Of a stretch of DNA of 10,962 nucleotides, positions 1 through 5,818 are shown one piece after another. Source of the DNA: CAZVPF01 sp964628195 (GTDB lineage: Bacteria > Planctomycetota > Phycisphaerae > Sedimentisphaerales > Anaerohalosphaeraceae); the NCBI GenBank assembly GCA_964628195.1, contig CAZVPF010000072.1, positions 1 to 10,962 on the forward strand, read 5' to 3'. The translations under genes were made by a program, and so were the position numbers. The notes beneath the pieces were generated by a model. The model worked only from the letters and a program-made list of their open reading frames with translations. It searched no databases and was not told where the DNA came from. The first letter of the stretch is position 1; the number at the start of each line of letters is the position of its first letter.

Positions 1-40
1 CAACAACCGCACAGGCAGCCGCCGTCCGGACGGCAAAATC
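1..40 (-). pseudogene. Distal part of a Tat signal peptide, gene split by the IS200-type element (continues off the left edge)
   Basis: Read on the minus strand from base 40 leftward, this piece encodes DFAVRTAAACAVV and runs off the window. That is the second half of a typical twin-arginine signal peptide: the Asp-Phe that follows the two arginines, a basic residue, then an Ala-rich hydrophobic core. The missing first half, Met-Asn-Arg-Arg behind a ribosome binding site, lies on the other side of the insertion element at 564-575. If the codon ending at 564 is joined to the codon starting at 40 the frame is kept and gives MNRRDFAVRTAAAC, very like the MDRRDFFKTSAAAA start of the oxidoreductase three positions away. 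What the mature protein does cannot be seen here. The exact junction is inferred, because the element leaves no obvious target duplication. Confidence 0.65.
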
Positions 41-48
41 AACCTCAT

Positions 49-61
49 TAGTAAACCCGTA
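49..61. repeat. Left copy of 13-base inverted repeat at IS ends
   Basis: TAGTAAACCCGTA here is the exact reverse complement of TACGGGTTTACTA at 550-562. The two copies sit just inside the inferred ends of the IS200-type element. Classical IS200/IS605 members have no terminal inverted repeats, so this pair is either an unusual end structure or the outer part of a fold that brings the two ends together in single-stranded DNA. Confidence 0.7.
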
Positions 62-82
62 GTTCTTTACACCCGTAGCATT

Positions 83-512
83 TTAGAATTCAAGCAGAGC
101 TTGTCCGCTGTCTTCTTCGCCCTGCTTCTGAATATATTTCCCTATCGTTTCTTCATTTATCCCAACCGTTGACACAAAATAACCGATTGACCAAATACCA
201 TTTATACCCCAATACACTTTATCCAAAAATTGAAACTTCTTACGCATAGCAGAGCCGGTATGGGCTTTTACCATCCTAACGACTGCACTAACTGAATATT
301 TTGGGGGAATAGACATCTGTAAAATGTATATGGTCCATGTGAGTATTCACTTCTAAAATCTCAATTTCTGGATGAAACTTAGTAATCTGCAAAACCTTTC
401 TTTTCAAATAATCGCCCATACCGGCTTTTAACACCTTTCTCCGGTATTTGGTCGATATCACAATGTGATATTGAGCATAATAAACTGCATGAGCTTGTTT
501 CCGATATTCCAT
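83..512 (-). pseudogene. tnpA: IS200-family transposase TnpA, frameshifted
   Basis: This encodes an HUH single-stranded-DNA transposase of the Y1 (IS200) class. The first frame starts at ATG 512 with MEYRKQAHAVYYAQYHIVIS and the family signature TKYRRKVL, and reaches the HUH motif His61-Ile-His63 (in HMDHIH). It then leaves the family sequence and stops. The second frame carries the rest: MSIPPKYSVSAVVRMVKAHT, the family GYFVSTVG block, and the catalytic Tyr in IGKYIQKQ. Dropping one T from the run of four T at 324-321 on the minus strand joins them as HIHLQMSIPPKYSV, giving about 142 residues, close to the usual 130-150. So a single-base insertion right after the HUH motif breaks the gene. 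A sequencing error or a programmed slip on the short T run cannot be excluded. No clear ribosome binding site precedes the start. Confidence 0.85.
104..116. repeat. Inner 13-base inverted repeat of the IS element (left copy; partner 527-539)
   Basis: TCCGCTGTCTTCT here is matched by its exact reverse complement AGAAGACAGCGGA at 527-539, just upstream of the tnpA start. The left copy lies inside tnpA and encodes Glu-Asp-Ser-Gly near the C-terminus. Together with the outer pair (49-61/550-562) this gives two nested 13-base inverted matches between the element's ends, so a single-stranded copy could fold end to end. Confidence 0.6.
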
Positions 513-526
513 TCATACATTGTACC

Positions 527-539
527 AGAAGACAGCGGA
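527..539. repeat. Inner 13-base inverted repeat of the IS element (right copy; partner 104-116)
   Basis: AGAAGACAGCGGA lies in the short non-coding stretch between the tnpA start and the element's end, and is the exact reverse complement of the coding copy at 104-116. The non-coding copy may have a structural role in the end of the element, or may come from duplication of part of the transposase gene. Confidence 0.6.
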
Positions 540-549
540 TACTTCCATT

Positions 550-562
550 TACGGGTTTACTA
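550..562. repeat. Right copy of 13-base inverted repeat at IS ends
   Basis: TACGGGTTTACTA is the exact reverse complement of 49-61. It adjoins the broken start of the fifth operon gene: reading on from Met-Asn-Arg-Arg into this repeat gives Leu-Val-Asn-Pro and then a TAA stop at 551-549. Confidence 0.7.
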
Positions 563-563
563 G

Positions 564-575
564 ACGTCTGTTCAT
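564..575 (-). pseudogene. Start of the fifth operon gene (Met-Asn-Arg-Arg), cut by the IS element
   Basis: ATG at 575-573 lies four bases after the TAG stop of the nitrilase gene and about seven bases after AAGAGG, so it has the spacing and signal of a real operon start. It encodes Met-Asn-Arg-Arg, the n-region of a Tat signal peptide, and is the same tetrapeptide that opens the complete sulfatase at 10691. The element then begins and the frame ends after eight residues. The likely continuation is the DFAVRTAAACAVV segment at the left edge of the window. The call rests on both halves fitting together in frame; the product's function is unknown. Confidence 0.65.
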
Positions 576-579
576 TTCT

Positions 580-1617
580 CTACCTCTTATTGTGGTCCCA
601 TGGATTTCCGTTGCCGTCAATCCGATCCCATATTTCGTCCTTACTATCCGATGTCAACAGCTTATACCGGTGCGGTTTTCGATACGCATTGCCCCAGATG
701 GCCTCGCGCCTTCGTTTGCGCAGTTTTTTGATATCAAACTCGGCGATGAATATTCCCTCTTGTTCATCTGCCATAACAAGGCATTTGCCGCGATGATCGT
801 AAGCCACCGAATGGCCGTTCTTGTAAGGCGCAGGATAATTCGCCATAGCCACACCGCAGATATTTTCAAACGCCCGCACGCGGAACTGCTGAAGACGGAT
901 ATCGTCAAGCGTGCAGCAGTTTGGGGTAAGGATAAGCTCGGCACCTTTGAGCATGAGTATCCTCGCGCTTTCGGGCTGTTCCCGGTCGAAGCAGGTCATA
1001 GCACCGACATTGACCATGCCTTTGCCCGTGTCGAGCGGCTGGACATAAAACTCCGTGCCGGAATTCATAGATGCCTCAAGCGGTTTAAAATCGCTTGTAT
1101 GCACTTTAGCGTAAGTGAAAACCTCCCTGCCGTGCCTGTCGAAAAGAGTTACCGCGTTTCTCGGCAGTGGCTTCCAGGCCTGTTCATAGGTTACGGCTAT
1201 CGCCATATTGAGCTGCCTGGCCAGCCGGGCGAAACGCTGTATTGACTCATGCCCGGTCGCGACAGCCTGGTCCCAGAAATCCTGCCTTGCACCGGGCCTG
1301 TCGGCATCGAAGCGTGTGTATCCTATGTTCCACATTTCGGCCATAAGGGCGATGTCGGCTCCCATTTTCGCGGCCCTTCTGCAGAAACGTTCAGCCTTGT
1401 CCATGTTCTTCTGCTGGTCGCTGCCGAAGGCCTGCATCTGCAAAAGCGCGACTTTCACCTTGGGGCCTGTTTGAAGCTCGTCGCTGGTATAATTATCATA
1501 AGCCGAAATTCTCGTCTTCTCACTGCTGCAGCCTGCTGTAAGAAATAACAACCACATCAGCAGGAACAAAAACGCGGCAATACTATTTCCTGCCCTAAAT
1601 AGATTCCAACGCATCAT
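580..1617 (-). CDS. Nitrilase-superfamily carbon-nitrogen hydrolase, lipoprotein
   Basis: The protein has 345 residues. Residues 12-30 form a hydrophobic signal peptide ending in the lipobox Leu-Thr-Ala-Gly-Cys (Cys30), so the mature enzyme is probably anchored to a membrane outside the cytoplasm. From about residue 53 comes a CN-hydrolase domain with the family's Glu-Lys-Cys triad: Glu94 in ALMAEMWNIGY, Lys171 in YAKVHTSDF and Cys209 in GAMTCFDREQPE. Such enzymes hydrolyse amides, N-carbamoyl compounds or nitriles; the substrate cannot be told from sequence. Most family members are cytoplasmic, so the lipoprotein form is notable. The start ATG overlaps the stop of the upstream oxidoreductase (ATGA at 1617-1614), implying translational coupling. 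The gene's C-terminus is intact although an insertion element begins only 16 bases beyond its stop. Confidence 0.9.
   Translation of the reverse strand: MMRWNLFRAGNSIAAFLFLLMWLLFLTAGCSSEKTRISAYDNYTSDELQTGPKVKVALLQMQAFGSDQQKNMDKAERFCRRAAKMGADIALMAEMWNIGYTRFDADRPGARQDFWDQAVATGHESIQRFARLARQLNMAIAVTYEQAWKPLPRNAVTLFDRHGREVFTYAKVHTSDFKPLEASMNSGTEFYVQPLDTGKGMVNVGAMTCFDREQPESARILMLKGAELILTPNCCTLDDIRLQQFRVRAFENICGVAMANYPAPYKNGHSVAYDHRGKCLVMADEQEGIFIAEFDIKKLRKRRREAIWGNAYRKPHRYKLLTSDSKDEIWDRIDGNGNPWDHNKR
583..588 (-). promoter_or_regulatory. Ribosome binding site of the interrupted fifth gene
   Basis: AAGAGG on the minus strand lies seven bases before ATG 575 and overlaps the last codons of the nitrilase gene (Lys-Arg). 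It supports 575-573 as a genuine start codon rather than chance sequence beside the insertion element. Confidence 0.6.
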
Positions 1618-2987
1618 GAGTATTCCTCAATGTCAACGCCGGTTTGTTTAAGTTTGTGCTGCAATTTACTCGTGCTGACCTCGGCAGGTGATAAATTTCC
1701 CTTAACGCACATTGCCGCCGCGAGTCCCGCTGCCTGGCCCATCTGGGCAACTATCGGCTGGACGCGGTATGCACTCATCGCGATGTGCGTACCGCTTATT
1801 ATCTTCCCGCATGTCAGCATGCCCTCGGTTCCTTCAGGTACAAGCGCCCCGTAAGGGATGCCGAAAGTCGGAAGGCTTTTTTCGTCGTAGCTGAGCTTCT
1901 GGCCCCACACATCAAGATAATACTTGCCTATCGTTATCGAATTGCCGTCAATGACGCCCTTTTTGAGGCTGTTTTCCGTGACAACTTCCATGCCCTTTAC
2001 CCTGCGGCATTCACGTACGCCGATATGCGGGCTCAGATGAACCGCAAAGCCGTTCTCAAAAAGTTCATCAATCGTGTCGTGCAGTTTCGCAAGGGCCTGC
2101 ACCTGCGCCTTTCCCAAAGCTGCCGGGTCACGGGTGTCGTCACAGAGCACCGTCGCTCCCCAGTGCAGGTATATGCCGCTTTTTCGCTCGTTCGCTTTTT
2201 CTACCTGCGGACTGACCCAGCCGTAGCCCGACTCGTTTGCACCGCGCAGGCTGCCAAGGTCGTACTCTTTTGCCTTATCGGAAAACGCCTGACTGATATA
2301 CATCCAGGTGCAGGGCATGACGACATTATCGCGTTTTTGCTGTGCATGTGTTTCGCCGAAATCAGACTTAGATTCCCTGCCGTACATTACCCTGCAGCCG
2401 GCTCGCTCGCTGAAAGCCCCCGAACCTGTCGCGTCGATCGTAACTTTGGCGTTTATTCGTAAACTTCCGCCGTTAAAGGTCTCTATGACAGCACCCTTGA
2501 CCTTTGCCGTTCTCCTGTCGGCGGAAACTATCGCATCTTTTGCCCTTGCCCCGCAAATAAGTGTAATATTAGGCTCTGCGTTAATAAAGTCAACCAGGGT
2601 CCTTTGCCATGTCGAGGGAAGAAACCATATATCACGCCTTTCCTCGCTTTGCTTTACGGGCCTTCCGAGCAGGTGATACTGCTTTTGGAGGCGGTCGACT
2701 ATCTCACGGAATATCCCTATCCTCGGCCAGCCGCAAAGCATCGTAACATACATGTCAACCGGCGCACCGCCTATTGAAAGATCCTCCTCGATAAGACAGA
2801 CCTTTACCCCGGACCTTGCCGCTGCGATAGCTGCCGGTACACCCGAAGCCCCCGCACCTATTACAAGCACATCCGCTGTTATCGCCTGGTCGTTGCGAAC
2901 AGCCGCCTCAAGAGCCCTGCCGGATAAACCCGCACCCCCAACGGCTGCCGCTGCAGCCGAGGTTTTGAAAAAATCCCTGCGATCCAT
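1614..2987 (-). CDS. Tat-exported FAD-dependent oxidoreductase (FAD_oxidored family)
   Basis: The protein has 457 residues. It opens with a twin-arginine signal, MDRRDFFKTS, followed by an Ala/Gly-rich hydrophobic stretch to about residue 28, predicting folded export with cofactor already bound. A Rossmann FAD-binding site follows at 38-67 (VLVIGAGASG, acidic end LIEE). A second FAD-contact motif, DATGSGAFSERAGC, lies at 185-198. The C-terminal block at 390-428, with CGKIISGTHIAMSAYRVQP and then GQAAGLAAAMC, is typical of FAD_oxidored (PF12831) proteins, which are common in Planctomycetota polysaccharide-use clusters and mostly of unknown substrate. A strong ribosome binding site (CAGGGG) lies five bases before the ATG. 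The gene follows the UroD-like gene by 65 bases, with a possible internal promoter in the gap, and overlaps the nitrilase gene by four bases. A role in oxidising a sugar or related compound is inference. Confidence 0.9.
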   Translation of the reverse strand: MDRRDFFKTSAAAAAVGGAGLSGRALEAAVRNDQAITADVLVIGAGASGVPAAIAAARSGVKVCLIEEDLSIGGAPVDMYVTMLCGWPRIGIFREIVDRLQKQYHLLGRPVKQSEERRDIWFLPSTWQRTLVDFINAEPNITLICGARAKDAIVSADRRTAKVKGAVIETFNGGSLRINAKVTIDATGSGAFSERAGCRVMYGRESKSDFGETHAQQKRDNVVMPCTWMYISQAFSDKAKEYDLGSLRGANESGYGWVSPQVEKANERKSGIYLHWGATVLCDDTRDPAALGKAQVQALAKLHDTIDELFENGFAVHLSPHIGVRECRRVKGMEVVTENSLKKGVIDGNSITIGKYYLDVWGQKLSYDEKSLPTFGIPYGALVPEGTEGMLTCGKIISGTHIAMSAYRVQPIVAQMGQAAGLAAAMCVKGNLSPAEVSTSKLQHKLKQTGVDIEEYS

Positions 2988-3001
2988 GCCAACCCCTGTT
3001 T

Positions 3002-3018
3002 TAACTTAAGTTATTATA
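3002..3018 (-). promoter_or_regulatory. Possible internal promoter -10 (TATAAT) with adjoining 12-base palindrome
   Basis: In the 65-base gap between the UroD-like and oxidoreductase genes the minus strand carries TATAAT (3018-3013), which abuts the perfect palindrome TAACTTAAGTTA (3002-3013). No convincing -35 hexamer lies at the right distance. A palindrome overlapping or just downstream of a -10 box is a common operator layout, so the distal genes may have a second, regulated start of transcription. The gap is AT-rich and the match could be chance. Confidence 0.3.
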
Positions 3019-3052
3019 TAAATTTACAATATCCCCTGAAAATGAAGCTGAA

Positions 3053-4075
3053 TTACGACCTGAGTTTTCTGTAACCGGGCTGAGCCTTGAGGACTTCGAC
3101 AAAAGCCAGAATATTCTCAACCGATACGTCGCTTTCCACGGCATGGGCCGGGGCGAATATGTAACCGCCGTGTTTTCCGGCATCGACAAGCCTTGCCGAT
3201 TCATCTTTTACATCTTCAGCCGTGCCGTAGGGCAATGTCTTTTGCGTTGAAAGCCCGCCGTGAAACGCAAGCCTGCCGTGATACCTCTTGAGCAGGTCGA
3301 ATACATCCATCACCTCGGGCTGGAAAGGATTGAAACAATTCAACCCGATCCCGATAAGATCGTCAAAAAGCTCGTCCACCTTGCCGCAGGAATGGATAAA
3401 AACATACTTGCCTGCGCCGCGCACCTTGCCGTACATTCGCTTTAATCGCGGATATATAAACTCGTGCCACAACGCCGGTCCCATCTGCAAACCCATCTGC
3501 TGGCCCCAGTCGTCACCGAAATATACACCATCAATGTCGTATTCAAGGGCCTTTTCGACCTGCGCTATATTGTAATCGGCAATGACATCGAGCAAGTCAT
3601 GAACAAACTGCGGGTTATTGATGAAATCCATCATAAGGTTCTCCATCCCGCGAAGCGTCCACGCACGCTCATAAAGAGAAAAGCCGATGTCGTAAACCCT
3701 GAAACAGTCCGAATAGGCAGCTATCTTCGATTCTATCTTGCTGAAAAAAACTTTATCGCACGGGTCCGGCATTTCATAACTCTTAAGGTTCGGCTCGGGG
3801 ATAAGCACCCCTTCCACCACGCCTATATCCTTGTCTATGCTGCGGTCCCATGTAACCCCGAAATAATCCCTGTACCTGTCATTGCCGACAGGGGTAAAGT
3901 TCTTTTCATTATTGAACAGCCATACAATGTGATTGTCTAAGGCCTTGTCGATATCATCGGTGCCAAGTTCCTTTTTAAGCTCTTCAGTGGGTTCGGCTGT
4001 GAACGCGCATGACCAGGGTACATAAGGAGGCGTTTCGGCATCCAGCGCCTTTTTAATTATTTCTCTTTTTTCCAT
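3053..4075 (-). CDS. Uroporphyrinogen decarboxylase-family protein (methyltransferase-like)
   Basis: The protein has 340 residues with a URO-D fold typical of the non-heme branch of the family (MtaA/CmuA-type methyltransferases and uncharacterised relatives). It has no signal peptide, so it is cytoplasmic. Visible motifs are VYFGDDWGQQMGLQMGP at 184-200, the metal-site segment FIHSCGKVDEL (His228, Cys230), then NPFQPEVMD (249-257), FHGGLSTQKTLPYGT (271-285) and a C-terminal segment ending ENILAF. In corrinoid-linked methyltransferases a third zinc ligand, a Cys, occurs near residue 310; here that region reads FAPAHAVESD, so His311 may substitute or zinc may be absent. A true HemE role is unlikely given the operon. 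No corrinoid protein gene is in view. The start follows AGGAAGG by three bases, and the upstream stop is nine bases away. Confidence 0.88.
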   Translation of the reverse strand: MEKREIIKKALDAETPPYVPWSCAFTAEPTEELKKELGTDDIDKALDNHIVWLFNNEKNFTPVGNDRYRDYFGVTWDRSIDKDIGVVEGVLIPEPNLKSYEMPDPCDKVFFSKIESKIAAYSDCFRVYDIGFSLYERAWTLRGMENLMMDFINNPQFVHDLLDVIADYNIAQVEKALEYDIDGVYFGDDWGQQMGLQMGPALWHEFIYPRLKRMYGKVRGAGKYVFIHSCGKVDELFDDLIGIGLNCFNPFQPEVMDVFDLLKRYHGRLAFHGGLSTQKTLPYGTAEDVKDESARLVDAGKHGGYIFAPAHAVESDVSVENILAFVEVLKAQPGYRKLRS

Positions 4076-4084
4076 AACCTTCCT

Positions 4085-5641
4085 CTATTTTTTCATGGTC
4101 GTTGCGACTTCTTCTATTTTTACACCGCCGACAAGTCTTCTCGCCTCGATAAGCGCATTGGCCCGTATCGTATATTCCGAGGGGTAAAGCACCTTAAAAC
4201 CGGCATCGGCGATCGATGAATAATCACGGCAGTTCAGTATCATTGCTTTTGCTTTTTGAGCGTCCTGCTTTTCCTGCCCGTCTGCTTTTTCGATAAGCCG
4301 TTCAGCCTTTTCAAGTATAAGGTCCTGCTGGATCGTAAGTATCTCCTTAAGCGTTACCACCGGGTCGGTCTCGAGCATCGAGCGGTCCACACCGCCTACT
4401 ATAAGCTCCGCGGCAAGGAGATTTTCAAAGCAGTATTCATAATTGAAGGGATGAATAATATGCGGTGCGTCCGGCAGTGTAGGCGGCCACTGGCCGTCGG
4501 AGTTGTACGAATTGGTAAGGTGATACCACGCCCTTTTTGTTTCGCTTTCGCCGAGTTTATCCGAGACAGTATGGAGCTTTTCGCGCACAAGGTCCTGCCA
4601 CGGCCGAAGGAGCCTGGCCATAGGTGTCTGTGCCCATATCGAGGCCCTTGCCCCGTGCCACGCGGCGTCATCGTCGAAGTATATCGTATCCTCAACAGGC
4701 GGCAGGTTCGTGCAGGCACTGTCAAAGGTAGTGAACTCGCCGAGCTTTTTGCATTCGCTTACCAGGTCTATAAGTTTTTGCCTGGCCTCGGGGACCGCCT
4801 CGAAAACGCTGTCGGGCTGATTTTGATACTTGAGCTTGAACCAGCCGTTGGTGCCGATGTACTCGGCGTCGTCGGCGAAGATAACAAGCGCACCCTCGGT
4901 CTCATCGGGCCTCTGCTGAGAATATTTTTTTATAAGATCCATGTACTCGTCGAGTGAATAGCCCTCCATGCCCATGAAATAACGAACGCCGAACTGGCAT
5001 ACACGGTCGCTTCGCAGGAACGTTTTTAATTTGTCGCCCACAGTCTGGGTTTGCGCGAAAGGAAAATGCAGCGCCTTTTCATCGCCGGGCAGCTCGTACT
5101 TATAACCGAAGTTGTAAAACTTCTTGTCGTCGGTGTATTCAACTTCGTATATCTCGGGCCTTTGCGGTTTGCCGTCGGGCTTTTTAGCTATGCTGTACGC
5201 CTCGAAATCGCCCACGAGATTTTTATAGCCGGCATCGACAACCTGCTGGGGAACATAGTCCCGCCAGCCGCACTCCGGGTTCCAGAAACTCCGGGGCGTC
5301 ATGCCGAGATACTTTTGATAAACTTCATTTGAAAACTTCAGCGACCAGAGCCCGTCTTCCTGAGGAAAATTCGGCAGCATCGGGTGAGCGTAAGGCGAGC
5401 CCATGAATTCACATACGCCCTCGTCTATGGCCGCCTTGAGCTTTTCAAGGACATCGGGCGTCTTCTCCGCGATCTGCTCGACAGTGTAACCCGAGGCCTC
5501 GAAAACGTATTTTGTGCCGGGAAAGACCTCCCGCATCGTGTCGATCGTCATCTCATAGGCGGCTCTAATGACAAATTCATACCGGTCAGGCGTCAGATAC
5601 GCGTAATTCAGATTCGCGTGAAAAATAGTAATGTATTTCAC
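4085..5641 (-). CDS. Glycoside hydrolase family 57-type enzyme
   Basis: The protein has 518 residues and appears cytoplasmic (no signal peptide). The GH57 motif series is present in order: FHANLNYAYL near residue 7 (region 1), CEFMGSPYAHPMLP at 77-90 (region 2), FWNPECGW at 119-126 with Glu123 as the likely nucleophile (region 3), and VIFADDAEYIG at 253-263 with Asp258 as the likely acid/base (region 4). GH57 enzymes are retaining alpha-glycosidases and glucanotransferases (alpha-amylase, amylopullulanase, branching enzyme, alpha-galactosidase); this sequence does not tell which. The C-terminal third is helical, with charged stretches around residues 440-480 (EKAERLIEKADGQEKQD). The start is GTG (5641-5639), chosen because AAGGAG lies ten bases upstream and the protein begins directly at region 1. 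It is the first gene of its operon, with a promoter-like site in front. Confidence 0.85.
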   Translation of the reverse strand: MKYITIFHANLNYAYLTPDRYEFVIRAAYEMTIDTMREVFPGTKYVFEASGYTVEQIAEKTPDVLEKLKAAIDEGVCEFMGSPYAHPMLPNFPQEDGLWSLKFSNEVYQKYLGMTPRSFWNPECGWRDYVPQQVVDAGYKNLVGDFEAYSIAKKPDGKPQRPEIYEVEYTDDKKFYNFGYKYELPGDEKALHFPFAQTQTVGDKLKTFLRSDRVCQFGVRYFMGMEGYSLDEYMDLIKKYSQQRPDETEGALVIFADDAEYIGTNGWFKLKYQNQPDSVFEAVPEARQKLIDLVSECKKLGEFTTFDSACTNLPPVEDTIYFDDDAAWHGARASIWAQTPMARLLRPWQDLVREKLHTVSDKLGESETKRAWYHLTNSYNSDGQWPPTLPDAPHIIHPFNYEYCFENLLAAELIVGGVDRSMLETDPVVTLKEILTIQQDLILEKAERLIEKADGQEKQDAQKAKAMILNCRDYSSIADAGFKVLYPSEYTIRANALIEARRLVGGVKIEEVATTMKK

Positions 5642-5651
5642 TTGGTTTTTA

Positions 5652-5657
5652 CTCCTT
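5652..5657 (-). promoter_or_regulatory. Ribosome binding site for the GH57-type gene
   Basis: AAGGAG on the minus strand, ten bases before the GTG at 5641-5639. It is what decides this unusual GTG start, since no ATG lies in frame near it. Confidence 0.7.
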
Positions 5658-5674
5658 TTACAGATTGATCAACT

Positions 5675-5680
5675 ATTATA
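5675..5680 (-). promoter_or_regulatory. Probable -10 box of the GH57-UroD-oxidoreductase-nitrilase operon
   Basis: A consensus TATAAT on the minus strand lies about 34 bases before the GTG start, in an otherwise gene-free stretch. It is preceded by TTGAA, giving a partial extended -10 (TG two bases upstream). No good -35 hexamer sits 16-18 bases further up. The octamer palindrome TTGATCAA (5665-5672) follows immediately, near the expected transcription start, and GATCAA recurs at 5707-5712, so a regulator could bind here. Confidence 0.45.
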
Positions 5681-5722
5681 TTCAAGCTGGTCATTATCGG
5701 GGAAAGATCAATTATTTGCAAG

Positions 5723-5818
5723 TTATTTCGCACTCTCGCTGAACCCGCATTTCGGGCATTTATCCGGAAAATCATTCGGCACGGAGTCGGCAAGTTTTCC
5801 AACACCGCATACTACTCG
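5723..5818 (-). pseudogene. Zinc-ribbon (rubredoxin/rubrerythrin-like) C-terminal fragment
   Basis: Between stops, the minus strand encodes about 31 residues containing VCGVGKLADSVPNDFPDKC and then CPKCGF before a TAA at 5725-5723. The spacing of the Cys-Gly and Cys-Pro-Lys-Cys-Gly knuckles is that of rubredoxin-like zinc or iron ribbons. The first knuckle has only one Cys (Arg at the expected position), there is no start codon in frame, and a TGA precedes it directly. I read it as a degraded 3' fragment rather than a gene. Its upstream end overlaps the integrase remnant on the other strand, which suggests that the junction of an insertion or deletion lies near 5800-5820. Confidence 0.35.

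Larger units (their letters stand above)
41..563 (-). mobile_element. IS200-type single-gene insertion element
   Basis: This is a small element of about 520 bases carrying only a tnpA-like HUH/Tyr transposase gene. The ends were placed by asking which cut restores the interrupted reading frame (Arg codon ending at 564, Asp codon starting at 40), so they may be off by a few bases. A perfect 13-base inverted repeat (49-61 and 550-562) lies close to both ends. Near the tnpA 3' end there is a small hairpin, CAAGC-AGA-GCTTG, at 91-103, and the octamer ACCCGTAG occurs twice (55-62 and 71-78). IS200/IS605 elements move as single strands, recognise subterminal hairpins and make no target duplication, which fits the lack of a visible duplication. 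The element is somewhat short for the family and its transposase is frameshifted, so it is probably immobile unless helped in trans. Confidence 0.75.

Noticed and set aside
21..34. Perfect 14-base palindrome GCCGTCCGGACGGC, a possible operator or IS end
   Set aside because: It lies within codons of the Tat signal peptide fragment (Ala-Val-Arg-Thr-Ala) and outside the inferred IS boundary; GC-rich codon choice explains it.
562..569. AGACGTCT palindrome as an IS recognition site
   Set aside because: It straddles the Arg-Arg codons of the interrupted gene and the inferred boundary, so it is probably a chance restriction-like octamer.
520..1245. Long open frame on the plus strand opposite the nitrilase gene
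   Set aside because: It is antisense to a gene with a full catalytic triad and lipobox and has no recognisable motif. Similar plus-strand frames opposite the oxidoreductase (1785-2462), the UroD-like gene (3464-3940) and the GH57-type gene (4256-4957) were rejected for the same reason.
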